Of a DNA stretch of 64,000 nucleotides, positions 25,931 through 38,624 are shown one piece after another. The DNA is taken from contig CM049317.1 in NCBI GenBank assembly GCA_026874595.1, positions 66,070,618-66,134,617 on the forward strand, in the 5' to 3' direction. The notes under the pieces were generated by a model. The model was not told the DNA's origin. It did not search any database and worked only from the letters and a program-made list of their open reading frames with translations. Every line of letters starts with the position of its first letter. The first letter of the stretch is position 1. The position numbers and the translations under genes are program-made. This stretch comes from Sipunculus nudus (taxonomy: Eukaryota; Annelida; Sipuncula; Golfingiida; Sipunculidae).

Positions 25931-28900
25931 AATAATACCCAGTCCTTAAACCTAAACTGCAAACTTAGCACTGATCATGGCAAGATGAATCTTTCATCGA
26001 AGGATTCACTTTCTCCAATAACAGTATAAACTAGTCCTAATGATCCATACAGAATCAGCCCAGCAGAGAACCAATAAACCTGACAAATACCCCATGTTCA
26101 GAACACATCTGCATAAACCAGATGAAAGAAATTGTCTTGTATTGATCTTCTCAGGGTCGGTTAGCTAATTATATATCATCATACAGCCCTGCAACGCCAT
26201 TTCTCTTGCTGTGGATTACCAACAGGATAAAACTGTGGATGTATCTGACATTCAGTATAATATGTTTGCCTGCAAATTAGATTGCAAATCTAAATACGGA
26301 ATCTTGCTTTAAACTCTGGGGATATCTTAAATATACAAAGCATAACAGAACACACACAATTACAACAAGACTTCTTATATAATGTTCTCCTTATAGCACA
26401 TTTCCCAAATCACAAACACACCCACATGCAAACATAGTTCATTTATAAATGTAAGATTGGGAACACTTGAATCTTAATCATCAATGCCTACTACACTGAT
26501 GATCATACAAAGTAAATATACCTACTATATTAACATTAAGTGTAATCACAAAGCAATACAAAATACCATAGGTAAGTGTACAAGGTATAATTATACTATT
26601 TAAACATTATACACTTGGTTTAATTAAGAAACATATTCCTTTATATAAACCCTTCATAAATACTCTACACACAAGCCCAGGTGATTGAGCAGTTTCTTTG
26701 AAATCTTAATTAGTGCAATTTTTAAAAAGCACAGAACATGACAAACTCTACAGAGACAACAGTTTTCAGAAGATCACTAAAGCCATAAAGTAAGGGAATG
26801 TTAGCTCACAAAAACAATACAAATGACAAAATATTTATATATTTTTATATGCAAGAAGACAGCAAAGTAGATTTTTTTTATACTCCTAATTCAGATATAA
26901 TCATGCAGAGCAAAAATGCTGATCAAGGAAAAATTATATAGTATATATAATTCTTAAAGATATAACAAAATACTAATAAATTGCAAAACAAAGTCACATG
27001 ACCCTATATCAATATGATGATGAATAAAAGATATTTGCTCTTTCAATAAAAAGTGGCTGACAACCTCCAAAAGCAATCTCTCAGCATCAGTGTTAGGTGA
27101 ACACTGTTAGGTGAACATAAATGATCAGAAACAAATTTAACAGCACCTGATTGGCCAATGGTTTTTTTTACAGGGAATTGGTTCACCTCCTTAAAAACGT
27201 GGAAGAAAATTTGATTGGAATCTAAACTGTAATGTAACCTTAACACTCTGTGTTATATATCGTATTATGGGCAGGTATTGTGATCCAGATTGTTTGTTTA
27301 GACAAGCTATTTTTACATCCTTAATATATAGATCTCGAGGCTGGAATCAGACTCAGCATGATCATTTTTTGTAAGGTTTGATTTAATCCCAGTGGGAATG
27401 TACAATAAGGGGATTTAATCAACAGAAAGTGATAAATATGTCACGCTCTATTGTGTTACTAGTATTATTCACTTTCCATAAACTAAACTGGCAAAATCTG
27501 GCATATCAGAAATAAAATCTATTGGTTATCTGCAGGTTAAATTGACCAATTGCTGGGCCCACAAGGTCCTGGTTGGATACTTAGCATTTGCAAATTTCCA
27601 ATAAATATTTAACTCTAAGATGTTTATGTCAAGATTTTAAGTATTTTGATTTTCAGCTAAGTGTTAAAGGAAGAATCTCTAAATCAAGATTACTTACTCC
27701 CCTGTATAACAGGAAAAGTAAATTTAATTCTTTTATCTGTAAAATGAATGTACAATTTTCTTTAATGTATGATTAACATCAAAGGGACAATAAATCTTTA
27801 ACTGTTTCATTATGGAAAAAATAAAATATGACCAAACAAATCAACAATATCAGCTGTGACCAATGGTTAGAGATGCTGTTTTCTGGGTCATATCCCCTGA
27901 GGAGTATTTTCTCTTGTGTTTCTGTGGCCATAAATATACAAAATGATGCTCAGACTGGTTACAGTGAAGTCTTTGTTGGTAAAAAATATAATTCCTATCA
28001 TTCTCCCAGTGTAATATCCCAATCTCTGTTTTCTAGCTACATATATGTACATGTTAAAGGAGATTTTACTCAAACTTAGCAGGAAATATGGAGGAATCAA
28101 CAAGTGGTTAAGATAAATAAAGCATTTAAAATGCAGGCCTTTTCCACAATAAATTGCCTTCCTTATTGCCAATCATTTATTACACATCTGCCATGGTTTA
28201 TAATGTTTTTTTTTGTTGTTGGTTTGTCAGTTGATTGGTTCTCTTTTTTTAATTTGGTTGGTTTTTCTGCTGCATTTACGGTACACTGAAAGTAACACAA
28301 TTTATTATTATAAGGTAGGTCTTACACCAAAAGAACAATTTGTTAAATTTGAAGGTAACCTGGATCATGAAAATGTTTAGACATACATATACACACACTT
28401 CAAATTAGTGCTATTTTTGATTTTCTTACTATCAGTGGTACTCAAGAAATATATAAATTACACTTGACAAGTTTCCTAAAAATTCAGTATATAATACTCC
28501 AAAACTCCTGTCTCTGAACATTTAATACAATAAATTCAGAATATCTATTTTAATAACATGAAGATCCATGATATTCTACACTGGACCAAAATCTCTGACA
28601 AATTAATATGGTACGGGTATCGGATAACCTTCACAACATCAAGGTCAACACTTATCAGGTCTCAGTTATTCTGAGCTATAAAATGTCCATGTAAATCTGG
28701 TATCAAATACTGAACACTTTCTGAAATTCTGAATAAAAATTCTGTATTACACAAAGGTCACAGAAAATACTGAATCAAATATTCTGTGTGACACCCTGGT
28801 TCTAAAAATCTGGTATCAAATATTCTAAGTTACACCAACGTCCTACAGGTACAAGTGATTCCCAAAAGGTTAATGACACCTTGTAAGCCTACACCTTGAA

Positions 28901-31237
28901 TGACATATGGTATATGTTGAAGATGCCCTTAATTTATGACAACATACAGGGGTCCATGCACCCATAAAGCATATCCTATCCTTTGTATTTCCTTCTTTAC
29001 CCACTCAGTGAAAATGAATACTTTATGGTACAGGATATTTTATTTTGTTAAGAACATCAGGAAATGTTTGTTTCACAGAACATTTTCAGAAAAACATCCT
29101 TTACTATAAAGACAACCAAATCAAAACTTACCATGTATTGTAAACATCTCCAATTTATACTGACATGATCGCTTACAAAGTTGTTTCATCATTTGATATA
29201 ATTGCTTATTTTAATTATATTTTGTGAACTATCATTTAATTAAACCTGGTCTCTCAAGTCACAGTGATCTTTAACTGAGTTTAATTTAATTTTAATTTTT
29301 TTTCTTTAAACCTGTTACCTCAGTTTTGTCTTTATCGAGACATAGTGTAGTGTTAAGTTCTTCTATTTACGTTTAACATCAGCTACTTTGCCATCAAGCA
29401 CGTTATTTAAACAAAAATATCTGCTCCCTTGTCAAAAGAAAAAGCTAACTTTTAACGATCATGTCATGACAATATCAACTGCCAATAACCAGCCCTAATT
29501 TGGTCAATAACCATTCACTGAACATCTGACTTCACAATGAATCTATAGCCATAATGTTATAGATAACAGATCATTTACTCTCCTGATAGCTGGTATTAAT
29601 ATCCTCCAGATAGCCAACCCTTATATCTATTATAACAAATGTTAACTACCTTAGAATCTGTATCTCAAGGCTTTAATTAGATATCAAAATACAAGGAAGT
29701 GAGCAATATCTTGTATGCTCAGCATTTAATGTTGTCTCTCTGCACTTAACTATAGCTGGAAAAATGCTATTTCAGCCCAAATTAAGTCTTCCCCTGTAGA
29801 GAATGAAAGCTAATATCGGTTGATCAAATCTGTTTCTACATCAATATTAGGGTGCAATCTTTTTTTTTTGTTGGAGGGGGTAATATCCAGGGCCCTAGAT
29901 GAATTTCTTATTGTTTCTTCTGCCCTTTTTGGTGATAGATCTCTAATCTGATTTTGTTGATTTTGCTCAGAGTGACAGCCACATGTACAGGCCTGTTAAA
30001 GGAAGATAACAAAATAAAAGACTAAGTGATGATTATTTTAGTGATCTTGCCAAAAAAGAGTAGCCTTCTTTGAAATAAAAAGAGAAAAAAAGAGTAACTT
30101 TAGCATCATTTTTATCACAGACTGAATTAAGATGTGCTTTGGATTGTAAAAATGCCTATAAATATATGTGGTTCCAAAAGTCGGAACCATACATGGTCTA
30201 TATCCCCTGCTGAAGATGAGGGCATTTTAACACATATTGTACATGTTGGAAAATTGCAAAAATTTCCAATTGTTCTAACTGGACTGATAGAGCAGGACAG
30301 AAATAGTTTATATTAGAATTCTTTCCCTGAAAAAAGGATGGAAAAAAAGTGTTGCTGAAAAATATTAAAAAAAGAGTAATTAGTATAATTTTCAGGAAAT
30401 CCTTATAAAAAGTGACTCTTAAAACAAGTGATTTGGCATGCCTGTGTCACAGGTAACAGATATGCAGCTGATATATTTGCTCAACAATTGTAGACCTCTA
30501 GCAAGCATATGTGCATGCTCTCTTTGACAAGTATATTATCACATTGCAATATTTGTTCTGATATCTTGATGACTTTGGGATAAGTACATTTGCATTTTGG
30601 CATATAATTAATTGTCCTATAGTTTTTCCTTCTGACCTGGCCTTTAACCTACACCTCTAATAAATTAATTAGACCTACCAGCACATGTATAATTTCATGA
30701 GTGAACTAAATCCAATCAGAAGACACAGAGTTTCACAGAGTTTAAGAGTTTCACATTTGCATATATTTATTAAGAACTAAGGTTTGTATTATTTTAATAC
30801 ATCAGTGTTTATAAGTTTTATGCTGAGCAATCGTTTTTTATGAAAGATAATTTTCCTTCTGTTCAATTTATCTGGTTGCATTTCCTTGTAAATGATAATC
30901 ACAAAGGACTATTTATACATTAAGTAAGCATATTATTTGAAAATTTTTTTTTTTAAATATATGAGAAGCCATGAAGGTTGGAAAAATGTTAAACCCTATA
31001 TTAGAACAATGCAATGAACAATTAACTGTTGACAAATGTCCTACCTTCACCTAAATTTAGCATGAATGCAAAATATGCATTCTGTTTTATTAATTTTCAA
31101 TGAAAGGAAATCTTAAACCAGTTTGCAGTTGTAGCGATACATAAAACAAGTGATTAATAATCGACCATCCGTTGAATGATTTTTTAAATCATCAAACATG
31201 ATTTTACGGCTATTAAATTTGAACTGTTCTCCAACAC
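25931..31237. other. AT-rich noncoding DNA
   Basis: No gene, RNA or recognisable mobile element. Short low-complexity T/A stretches are common. It looks like intronic or intergenic sequence. Confidence 0.5.
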
Positions 31238-31429
31238 CAGGGGGGTGGGGGGGGGGGGGTCCCCATTTTTCATCTGCCGCAACCTTTTTTTAAGTTTCAG
31301 ACAAAATTTTGCAGCCAGAACACCCCCCTTTTCTGGACCTGGTGACCTTTTTGCAAGTTTATCATTTGTCCTCCTGGTTTGCCCCCCCCCCCTTTTCCTA
31401 AATAATGGATCCACCCCTGGTTAAGCAAA
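31238..31429 (-). mobile_element. short inverted-repeat element (MITE-like), 192 bp
   Basis: The complement of the right end reads CAGGGGTGGATCCA, related to the end of the element at 14.5 kb. The left end starts CAGGGGGGTGG. Long G and C tracts (about 31240-31260 and 31382-31392) sit just inside the ends. No target duplication is visible. Confidence 0.5.
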
Positions 31430-33704
31430 TGTAGATAATAAAGGGAGTACAAAAAGAAAGGCACTAAATACTTGACTTACTTGATTATATAGGCAATGGA
31501 AAGAAAACAACTACATTTTCTCTAAGGATGTTGGAAAAAATACACTGTTCATATCATTTCAAGCTGTAAATTGTGTAAATTTTTTTTGTGTAAATAATTT
31601 GGTAAATTGTGCTGTGATGCAAAAAAAAAAAAAACATATCATTCGCATTTTATTCAAGTGTTACCTATTTGCTTTTTCTCTTAGTCGTACAAATGGACAG
31701 ATCTCTTTCTTGGTTAAAGAAAAATGCTGCTCTTTACAAAGTACTTCTTAAATTGAAAAAAAGGAACAAGCATTTTTTTAACCACAACACTTTGAAACAA
31801 GGAATTTTTTACATGCTTTGATTTATATGACTGCCATAGCTAAATCTCTAAAAAAAAGCCATCACTTAGTAATTACATATCAAACAATATATATATGTAA
31901 AAATATCAAATAATTCATAAATTTTCTTAATCATACTGGTACTACATTATTTCTTATCAGATGCTTGTTGTCCTTAAATCTTGCTTTAAATCATTTTTTT
32001 TAATACAAACATTTTTTTCTGTGTCCCAAGTATATGTGAAAATATCAAATAATTTCCAAATCCCTCCATAGGTACTGGTATTACATATCCCTTATCAGGA
32101 GGGATCCTTGTCTATCTGCATCTCTCCCTAGGCAGTTCAATTTGAGCAGGGACAAAATTGAGTCAGTGTTTTTCTAGGATGTCACAGATAATGACTCAAC
32201 TAGGTTATGGATTACCAAGAACTCCTCAAAATAGACCCAGCTTTGTTAAGTCCAATTTTACAATTTGCCGAACAACATAGCGGCCGAGGTGTGGATCACT
32301 CCTTCTTCAGCTAAAACAGCAAATGAACCTTTGCATACATTGCATGATACTCTATTGAACTGAGTTTGTGTGTTTTTTATTGCCTAACAGCTTTACAGAC
32401 AAGAGTGCCCTGTTACAGGGTAGAGGTTGACTTGGAGAGCAACATGATATGGTAACAAATTAAATGACATCAAAGGATCTCTGTTGAGAATAATGTATTT
32501 TGTACTTCAGAAACTCCCTGATTGTGAGCAAAACATTAAGAATCCTCGCATAACTCACTGTGAAGTTAGAAAATGTCAGGTATGTTAAGAATCTATTCTT
32601 TTTCTTATATTTTCACTGGAATAAAAACCTGGTGCAATACAGATTCTTTGTTTTTTTTTAAATCAAGGGTATCCATATTAACTGAAGTTTACAAGGTATA
32701 TATATAATCTTTGTTTTATCCACATATTTTTAATCTACTTACAGGACCTTGTTACCAGAAAAGTTATGGAATAAAACGAACATATTCCTGCTTAATATTA
32801 TAATGAGAATGAATCTAATTATTGATAAATAAAATATAATACCTGTTGTAATACATGAGACTCATGGAGTCATGATGTAATACAAAATAAATGTTAATTT
32901 TTGGGACTTTTTTACAACCAGAAATTCAGTTTTTTTTTATGCAATACATGACTCCCCATCCAAAAAACTGAAAACATCCATAGAACTATTAAATGCTAAT
33001 ACTAGGATTTCCAAGATTTTCACCACTTGATGTATCAAGCCCCTCTCTCCCTCCCCACACACATGTATATAAATTATATATATACACAAGGGTTTAAATA
33101 ATACCAGCCTGTGCATAACCCCAACACACATTGAATAACATGACAATGAATGATAATTATTTCAATAAAGTATAAACAACTTTCATTATAGGCTGTAACA
33201 GTAAAAATTTTATGACTATCCACATCATGGTTTTTTTATATCCCCCAAGATTAATAAATTTTGACCAATATTCTTTGGGGTATATTCTATAATTAAGACA
33301 CATTAAATGAATAATCTGCTGTACTGGTAATCTCGTACTGATCATCAACTGTCACATCCTGTGCCTGGCCACATCAGATAAAACTGTCCAAACAGCTGTT
33401 TTTGTCTCTGCTCTCTCAGTTTAATGACAAAATATTTATGGATGCTAAAATTGAAATAACCCTTAGTTAGGGGCTGATAGCTTTGTGTGGAGGCTTTTTT
33501 AGTTGCAATGGTAAGGGTGTTCATTTTGCACCTCTCACAAACTAACACTTCAACATTTAAATTTCCTGTTATGTCTTTTCAGTTAAGAGGACCCTTTCTA
33601 TCCAATATAGCCACGGGCAAACTTGGTGGGAGTCACCACAAGTTCATTAATCCGAAATTCCCTGGAGCTTACAACTGCAATGATTGTAACTTTTACTCTG
33701 GGAA
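31430..33704. other. AT-rich noncoding DNA
   Basis: No gene or repeat is supported. Poly-A and poly-T runs of 8-14 bases are frequent. Confidence 0.5.
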
Positions 33705-33892
33705 GTGGCTGCTTTGTGCACCAGGCTAATTTTGTTCACTTACTGACCAAGGTGACTGCTTCGAGCAGCAGGCTAATTTTGTTCACTAATTGACTAAGGT
33801 GACTACTTTGAGCAGCAGGCTTATTTTGTTCACTAAATGACTAAGGTGACTGCTTCGAGCATGAGGGTAATTTTGTTCACTAAATGACTGGA
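33705..33892. repeat. minisatellite, four 47-bp units
   Basis: Units start at 33705, 33752, 33799 and 33846, exactly 47 bp apart. Each begins GTGACTGCTT (or a close variant), passes through AATTTTGTTCACT and ends GACTAAG or GACCAAG. Each unit contains a nearly palindromic TTCGAGCAGCAGG segment. Confidence 0.9.
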
Positions 33893-36500
33893 AGTGATAA
33901 GAGTGAAGACTATAACAGCCACAACAAGCTGTCAGTCTGTCACTGCAGGTTCACCAGTCACTTAACCAGGAAAGGGGGATCCCAGTCACTCAGCTTGACC
34001 TTTAAATATAAACCAGGTAGAAGAGACTTTCAGGTATACCACCTGACCTTTAACTAGACTAAACAAAGGTCAGTAACCTCAATGTAAACACCTGGCCCCT
34101 GATTAAAGCAATATTACATAACAGCAATATATATATAAGAAATAACCATACACATATACCAGTACTCGCTGTGCTGAGTTTACTAAGTGGTAAAAATGAT
34201 AACAACAGTTAAAGAATAAACTCTGTCACTGTAATGGAATATTGCTTTAAACAAATAATGGGCACTGGATGATATGACTGCAAATCTATTTTACCTGATA
34301 TTGTAACCAAATAAAATATTACACAGGATCTCTATCTGAAAAGCATTTTTAGTCATGATCATGCAATATTAAATTTACTGTAATTCACATATTCAACTTT
34401 TTTTTTAATTGTGATACCTAATGTAACTGAACATTTCAAACACTGTAAAACAATTGCAACAAAATTATACAACAGAGGATGTTATGGCTTCGAGAAATTA
34501 ATTTATATAACCTGATCTCACAACTATATATATGTTGTATATATGCTGGTACTTGTAGGGTGGATGGAGTAAGCCTTGTATGAAATAAAAGTAAACTTTT
34601 CTTTACAGTCCAAGCAAATAACCTAGGGCCAGTTTGAAAAAAAAAACCAATATATTTTCTGTACTATGATTCATGGACAAAACAATGTCCAAATGGTGCG
34701 ACTATTTTAGTATATCTAAGGTAAAATTAGACTCCAGCTCACCACAGACTGCAAATACAATCTCTGTACAATACTAGTTGGAGGTCTGTTACATTATACT
34801 CTATTGTTAAGCACTGATATAGAATATCACCTGTGAAAACATCACAAGATATTTCAAGTCAGGCAGGAACTGAAAATCTATAGGCTAAATCGGCCACAAA
34901 CTGAAGTGCACCATGTACAGAAATATGCAAAGCATAAACAATAATAAACAGACATGAAACAATGACTTATCCCTGCCTGTTATATAATATCTTTCTTGGT
35001 CAAGCCTTCATGAGACATGTAACAAATGAATCCACGTTGAGAATCTCGAGATATATGTCATTTTTCTAAAGTTGCACCCAGTATTTAAGTCTTACATAAA
35101 CACTGATAATGGGCTAATATATATAATGATCCAAAAAATACAACAACAAAAATAAATTCACCAAGGCCTTGAGACAATACGCTTCCTGTAAAACTATTAT
35201 CAGTCCCATCAAGGGGCACCCATTGTATTTTGGCAATAATTAAACTAATTCTGCTATTAGTATTACATTACAATGGCAGAAAAATATGTACATTCCGTCA
35301 ACAGAAAGTGAAATATTTTATTCATACATATCATGTTAATACTCTGAATGTATTTGTTCTTTCATCATGTAGCGACTGAGGAGGATGATATCTTTTAGCT
35401 TACAATATATCTGATAATATTTAAGGTAGTAAGTTCTATCATCACCCAATCAACCTCTGCCCAAATATGTCCTTGACACCTCAGGGAATGTGCGGTGAAA
35501 AATAGGCCTCTCAGATATACTAATTGTCTCACTCTAATATTTTGCAAGGTATGGTGGTGGTTTCTCTATAAATAATTGCTGGCAAACCTGGTTAATATAT
35601 GTGACAATAATGTTTTTTAATAAAACTGGTTTTGATAATAAATATTGCCAAATACTGATGGATGTGAACTTCAACAGATTCAACATACACAAATACAAAC
35701 ATACAAGGATGTTAAATAATTTGCACCGAAAGACAGTCAGAACACTGCAACAGCAGCAAAAAAAAACAATAATTAAGTATAAGTATAATGGTGAAATAAA
35801 GACTGAAGTTTTTAATGCATGGTAAACGTACATTTTATTTTCGCCTGTGGATGTATGGTACTCCAGGCGACAGAAATACTGAGAAAGCTTGGATATAAAT
35901 TCCAAGTCAGTGAGATCTCCATTATGAGAGTAGGAATATACAATAATTTGTTTTGAGTGATAATTATAACCAGTTAAAAATACAGGAAATAATTATTTTA
36001 AAATATAAATATTATCAGACAGACATGCATACAGTCTCTTAAATACACAGGTCTCAAAGACAATGCACGTGTGTTTCTGACTCTGTTGTAAAGAGTTCAG
36101 TTGAGGAGAGCAGTCAGGCGAGAGACTCAGATGGGAAAACCTTTTAGTTCCCCACTGCTTCTGTATCACAAGCAAAAGATTATATCCACAAGTGACACAA
36201 AATGGCTTCTGCATAAAATATGACAGTTATTGAGCAAACAACTGTTAGCTAAGTGGCAGAGTGGGAGGGATACACCGAGACTGAACGTCCAAGAAAGCCC
36301 GACCCACCTGGCCTGATGTGGGCCTGCCCACCTGTAAACAAATGCCCCCAAATGCAGATGTAAACAACAATAAAAGGCCACAAACCTGATGATACAAACA
36401 GGACAATGTTGTCAGCTGGCATAAAATTAGCGAGAGGGGTCGTGTGACTCTACAATTATTGTTGACAGCCTCCGTTGTCATGTACAAGGATAAGAAACAG
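33893..36500. other. noncoding DNA upstream of the promoter-like block
   Basis: Mostly AT-rich. Several CACCTG E-boxes and AGGTCA-like words cluster at 33,950-34,110, for example ACAAAGGTCA at about 34063. The 123-codon frame at 35534-35905 on the minus strand is low-complexity and is not considered a gene. Confidence 0.4.
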
Positions 36501-37067
36501 CCCTGAAATTAACACCTGAAATTCTTAAGAAATGTACATTTCAGGATGAAATCGACAACAGGCCTGTTATGCTTGCAAAGAGACCACGTGAAATGCTGTT
36601 TTTAGCCTCTAAATAGCCACAATAAAGTCCCGAAAAGTCAGCAAAGAAAGCCACTAGGATGGATACAAAATGTCGGATCTAAATGGCCGTTGTTTGAGCG
36701 AGTGTACTGGTCAATATCATTAGCACAAGAGAAGACAGGCAACCCGCAGGATGCCTTGATATTCACCTGTAAATCGCCGGCAAATCACCTCAAAATGCAC
36801 CCTTAGTGCAGCTAGTAAGTAAAGTACAGTATCCCCTAGCTATTTCATACACTCTAACACGGAAATGTGCAAGTTTTGACGAGGCATAAGGCGAGGAAAG
36901 GATAGCAAGATTTGGGTCAGAAAATCCATAGGATAGAACAAAGTAACATGGCATAAACAAATCCGATATTTTCGATGATTTTGACATCAAAACACGACTT
37001 CTGAGTAGCTAATTAGGCCGTAACTGACTACTTGGGTATCTGCAAACTGACATATACAATTTCTTAC

Positions 37068-37140
37068 CTTTAAAATGCGCTGAAATCGCTGAAAAATGGT
37101 ATAATTCTCTACTTTCTCGCTCGACAGGGGAAATCGAGTA
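37068..37140 (-). other. candidate noncoding first exon with 5' splice donor
   Basis: On the minus strand the sequence ends in TTTTAAAG followed by GTAAGAA, a near-perfect metazoan splice donor; the last exon base is 37068. No ATG lies between the CRE and the donor, so this would be a 5' untranslated exon. The start near 37140 is a guess, placed about 50 bp downstream of the CRE. The gene product cannot be inferred from this window. Confidence 0.35.
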
Positions 37141-37189
37141 TTGAGGAGTGTAGTTTTCGGGTTGAGCGCATGTGGTTCTAACAGATGTG

Positions 37190-37197
37190 TGACGTCA
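37190..37197. promoter_or_regulatory. cAMP response element, TGACGTCA
   Basis: A perfect palindromic CREB/ATF site, about 120 bp upstream (minus-strand sense) of the splice donor at 37068. Full CREs close to a transcription start within a CpG-rich block are usually functional in animals, but this is inference from position and motif. Confidence 0.55.
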
Positions 37198-37900
37198 CGA
37201 GCTCATAGCAAACAATAAGCGATACACATTTCACTGGCAGATCGCGGCAAGACTGGGCATTTTACAGACATATTTGCCAGGAAGTGGCGTGTTTTTGAGA
37301 CTTAGCGGCACCTCAGGACCATTGAGAGTGCATATACATGGTCAAACTGGACATGGAATTACATTTAATGGACTATAAGGCCAGGTAACATTGAGTTGGG
37401 GTTGACCGAGGATAGCAGAATACCGGTAGGGCGCTCACAGCGGTGAATAAATTACTGGGGCCTTTTGACAAGTTGCGATTCATTTGAATACAAGACGCTA
37501 ACAATGGCAGTGCATCTGCCAAAGGTTAGATCCCAATGTTCGAGCGAACAGGCTTATTCACAAAAGAACCAAGAAGCTGTGGCTAGCTTTAAAAGCTCAA
37601 TTTTGGTCTGCTGGGGTGCAGCGTTATTCCATCCTGTGAATTGAAGCCCCAGATAAAGCGAGTTTATCAATAAATGGCCAGATAAGCGAGTTGGTTTAAC
37701 AAGCGTGATAAAAGGGGCGAGGTGTGTCAATGTATTGAATACCTCGCTCTGGCGCGTGGCAGAGTGACTTGTTTTCTATTATTTGATTAACGTCATTAAG
37801 CAGGTAATTAAAATAGGCCAGTGAATTTGAACTTAAGGGTGAACGGATTTTATGGCAGTAAATCTCATCCAATATTCAATTACACTTGTTAATTTGTATA

Positions 37901-38039
37901 ACGAGATGGGTTCGCGGAATTTAATTGTCACAAAAATCCTCATGTAAATTATAGATGATTTTTTTATTGAAACATTTGATTTTTTTGTTTATTTAAAGAA
38001 AGAATAATTTGCTTATTATGTAATATATATATATGTATG

Positions 38040-38101
<62 letters not shown>

Positions 38102-38624
38102 CACATTTCCTTTTTTTACCTTTCATTTTTCCATAGAATCTATATCTTTATTACTTGCAATATTGTTATATTACAAACATATCTATATAAGATAAATTAA
38201 TTTTGATCAGAATTAATTGCCATTCAGGAGTGCAGACTGTGCCATTATTTAAAAGCTATCCTTTGACTAATACCAGGTTCAGATTTGTAAGGTCAAATAA
38301 TATTATTTATTTATAATTTATCAAATAATATTATTTATGATTTAACTGGGGATAAACTTATAATAAATTGCATTCATTGTTGGTGTAAATATCATGCAGT
38401 TAACTAATACAATTACAGGCAATGTCAGGCATACAGTTAAAAGTATGTTGACACTTGATCAGTTTTAAATATGATAAAACTGATGAGTTTATATAATTTC
38501 AACTGTGCCCTGGTGAGAGTATTTTTTTAATGCAGGTGCAGTTTTACACTATTAAAGAATAGTACTGTACAATAAAGCTGACACACATCCTAATATTTCT
38601 TATTATATTATATACATGTATTAA
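37901..38624. repeat. AT-rich spacer with (TA)n microsatellite
   Basis: A (TA)n/(TATG)n microsatellite fills 38022-38099. The rest is AT-rich with no gene. Confidence 0.8.

Larger units (their letters stand above)
36500..37900. promoter_or_regulatory. CpG-retaining promoter-like block
   Basis: CpG dinucleotides, scarce for the preceding 36 kb, become frequent here (for example ATCGCCGGC, CTCGCTCGACAGG, GATCGCGGC and GAGCGCATG) and fade after about 37.9 kb. The block contains a perfect CRE and a consensus splice donor on the minus strand. Together these suggest the 5' end of a gene, with transcription to the left best supported. A divergent plus-strand transcript is possible but has weaker signals. 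Confidence 0.5.

Noticed and set aside
35534-35905. 123-codon minus-strand frame with hydrophobic stretches
   Set aside because: Composition-driven: poly-T/TTG-rich DNA gives Cys/Phe/Leu runs. No splice signals, no domain, and no codon bias.
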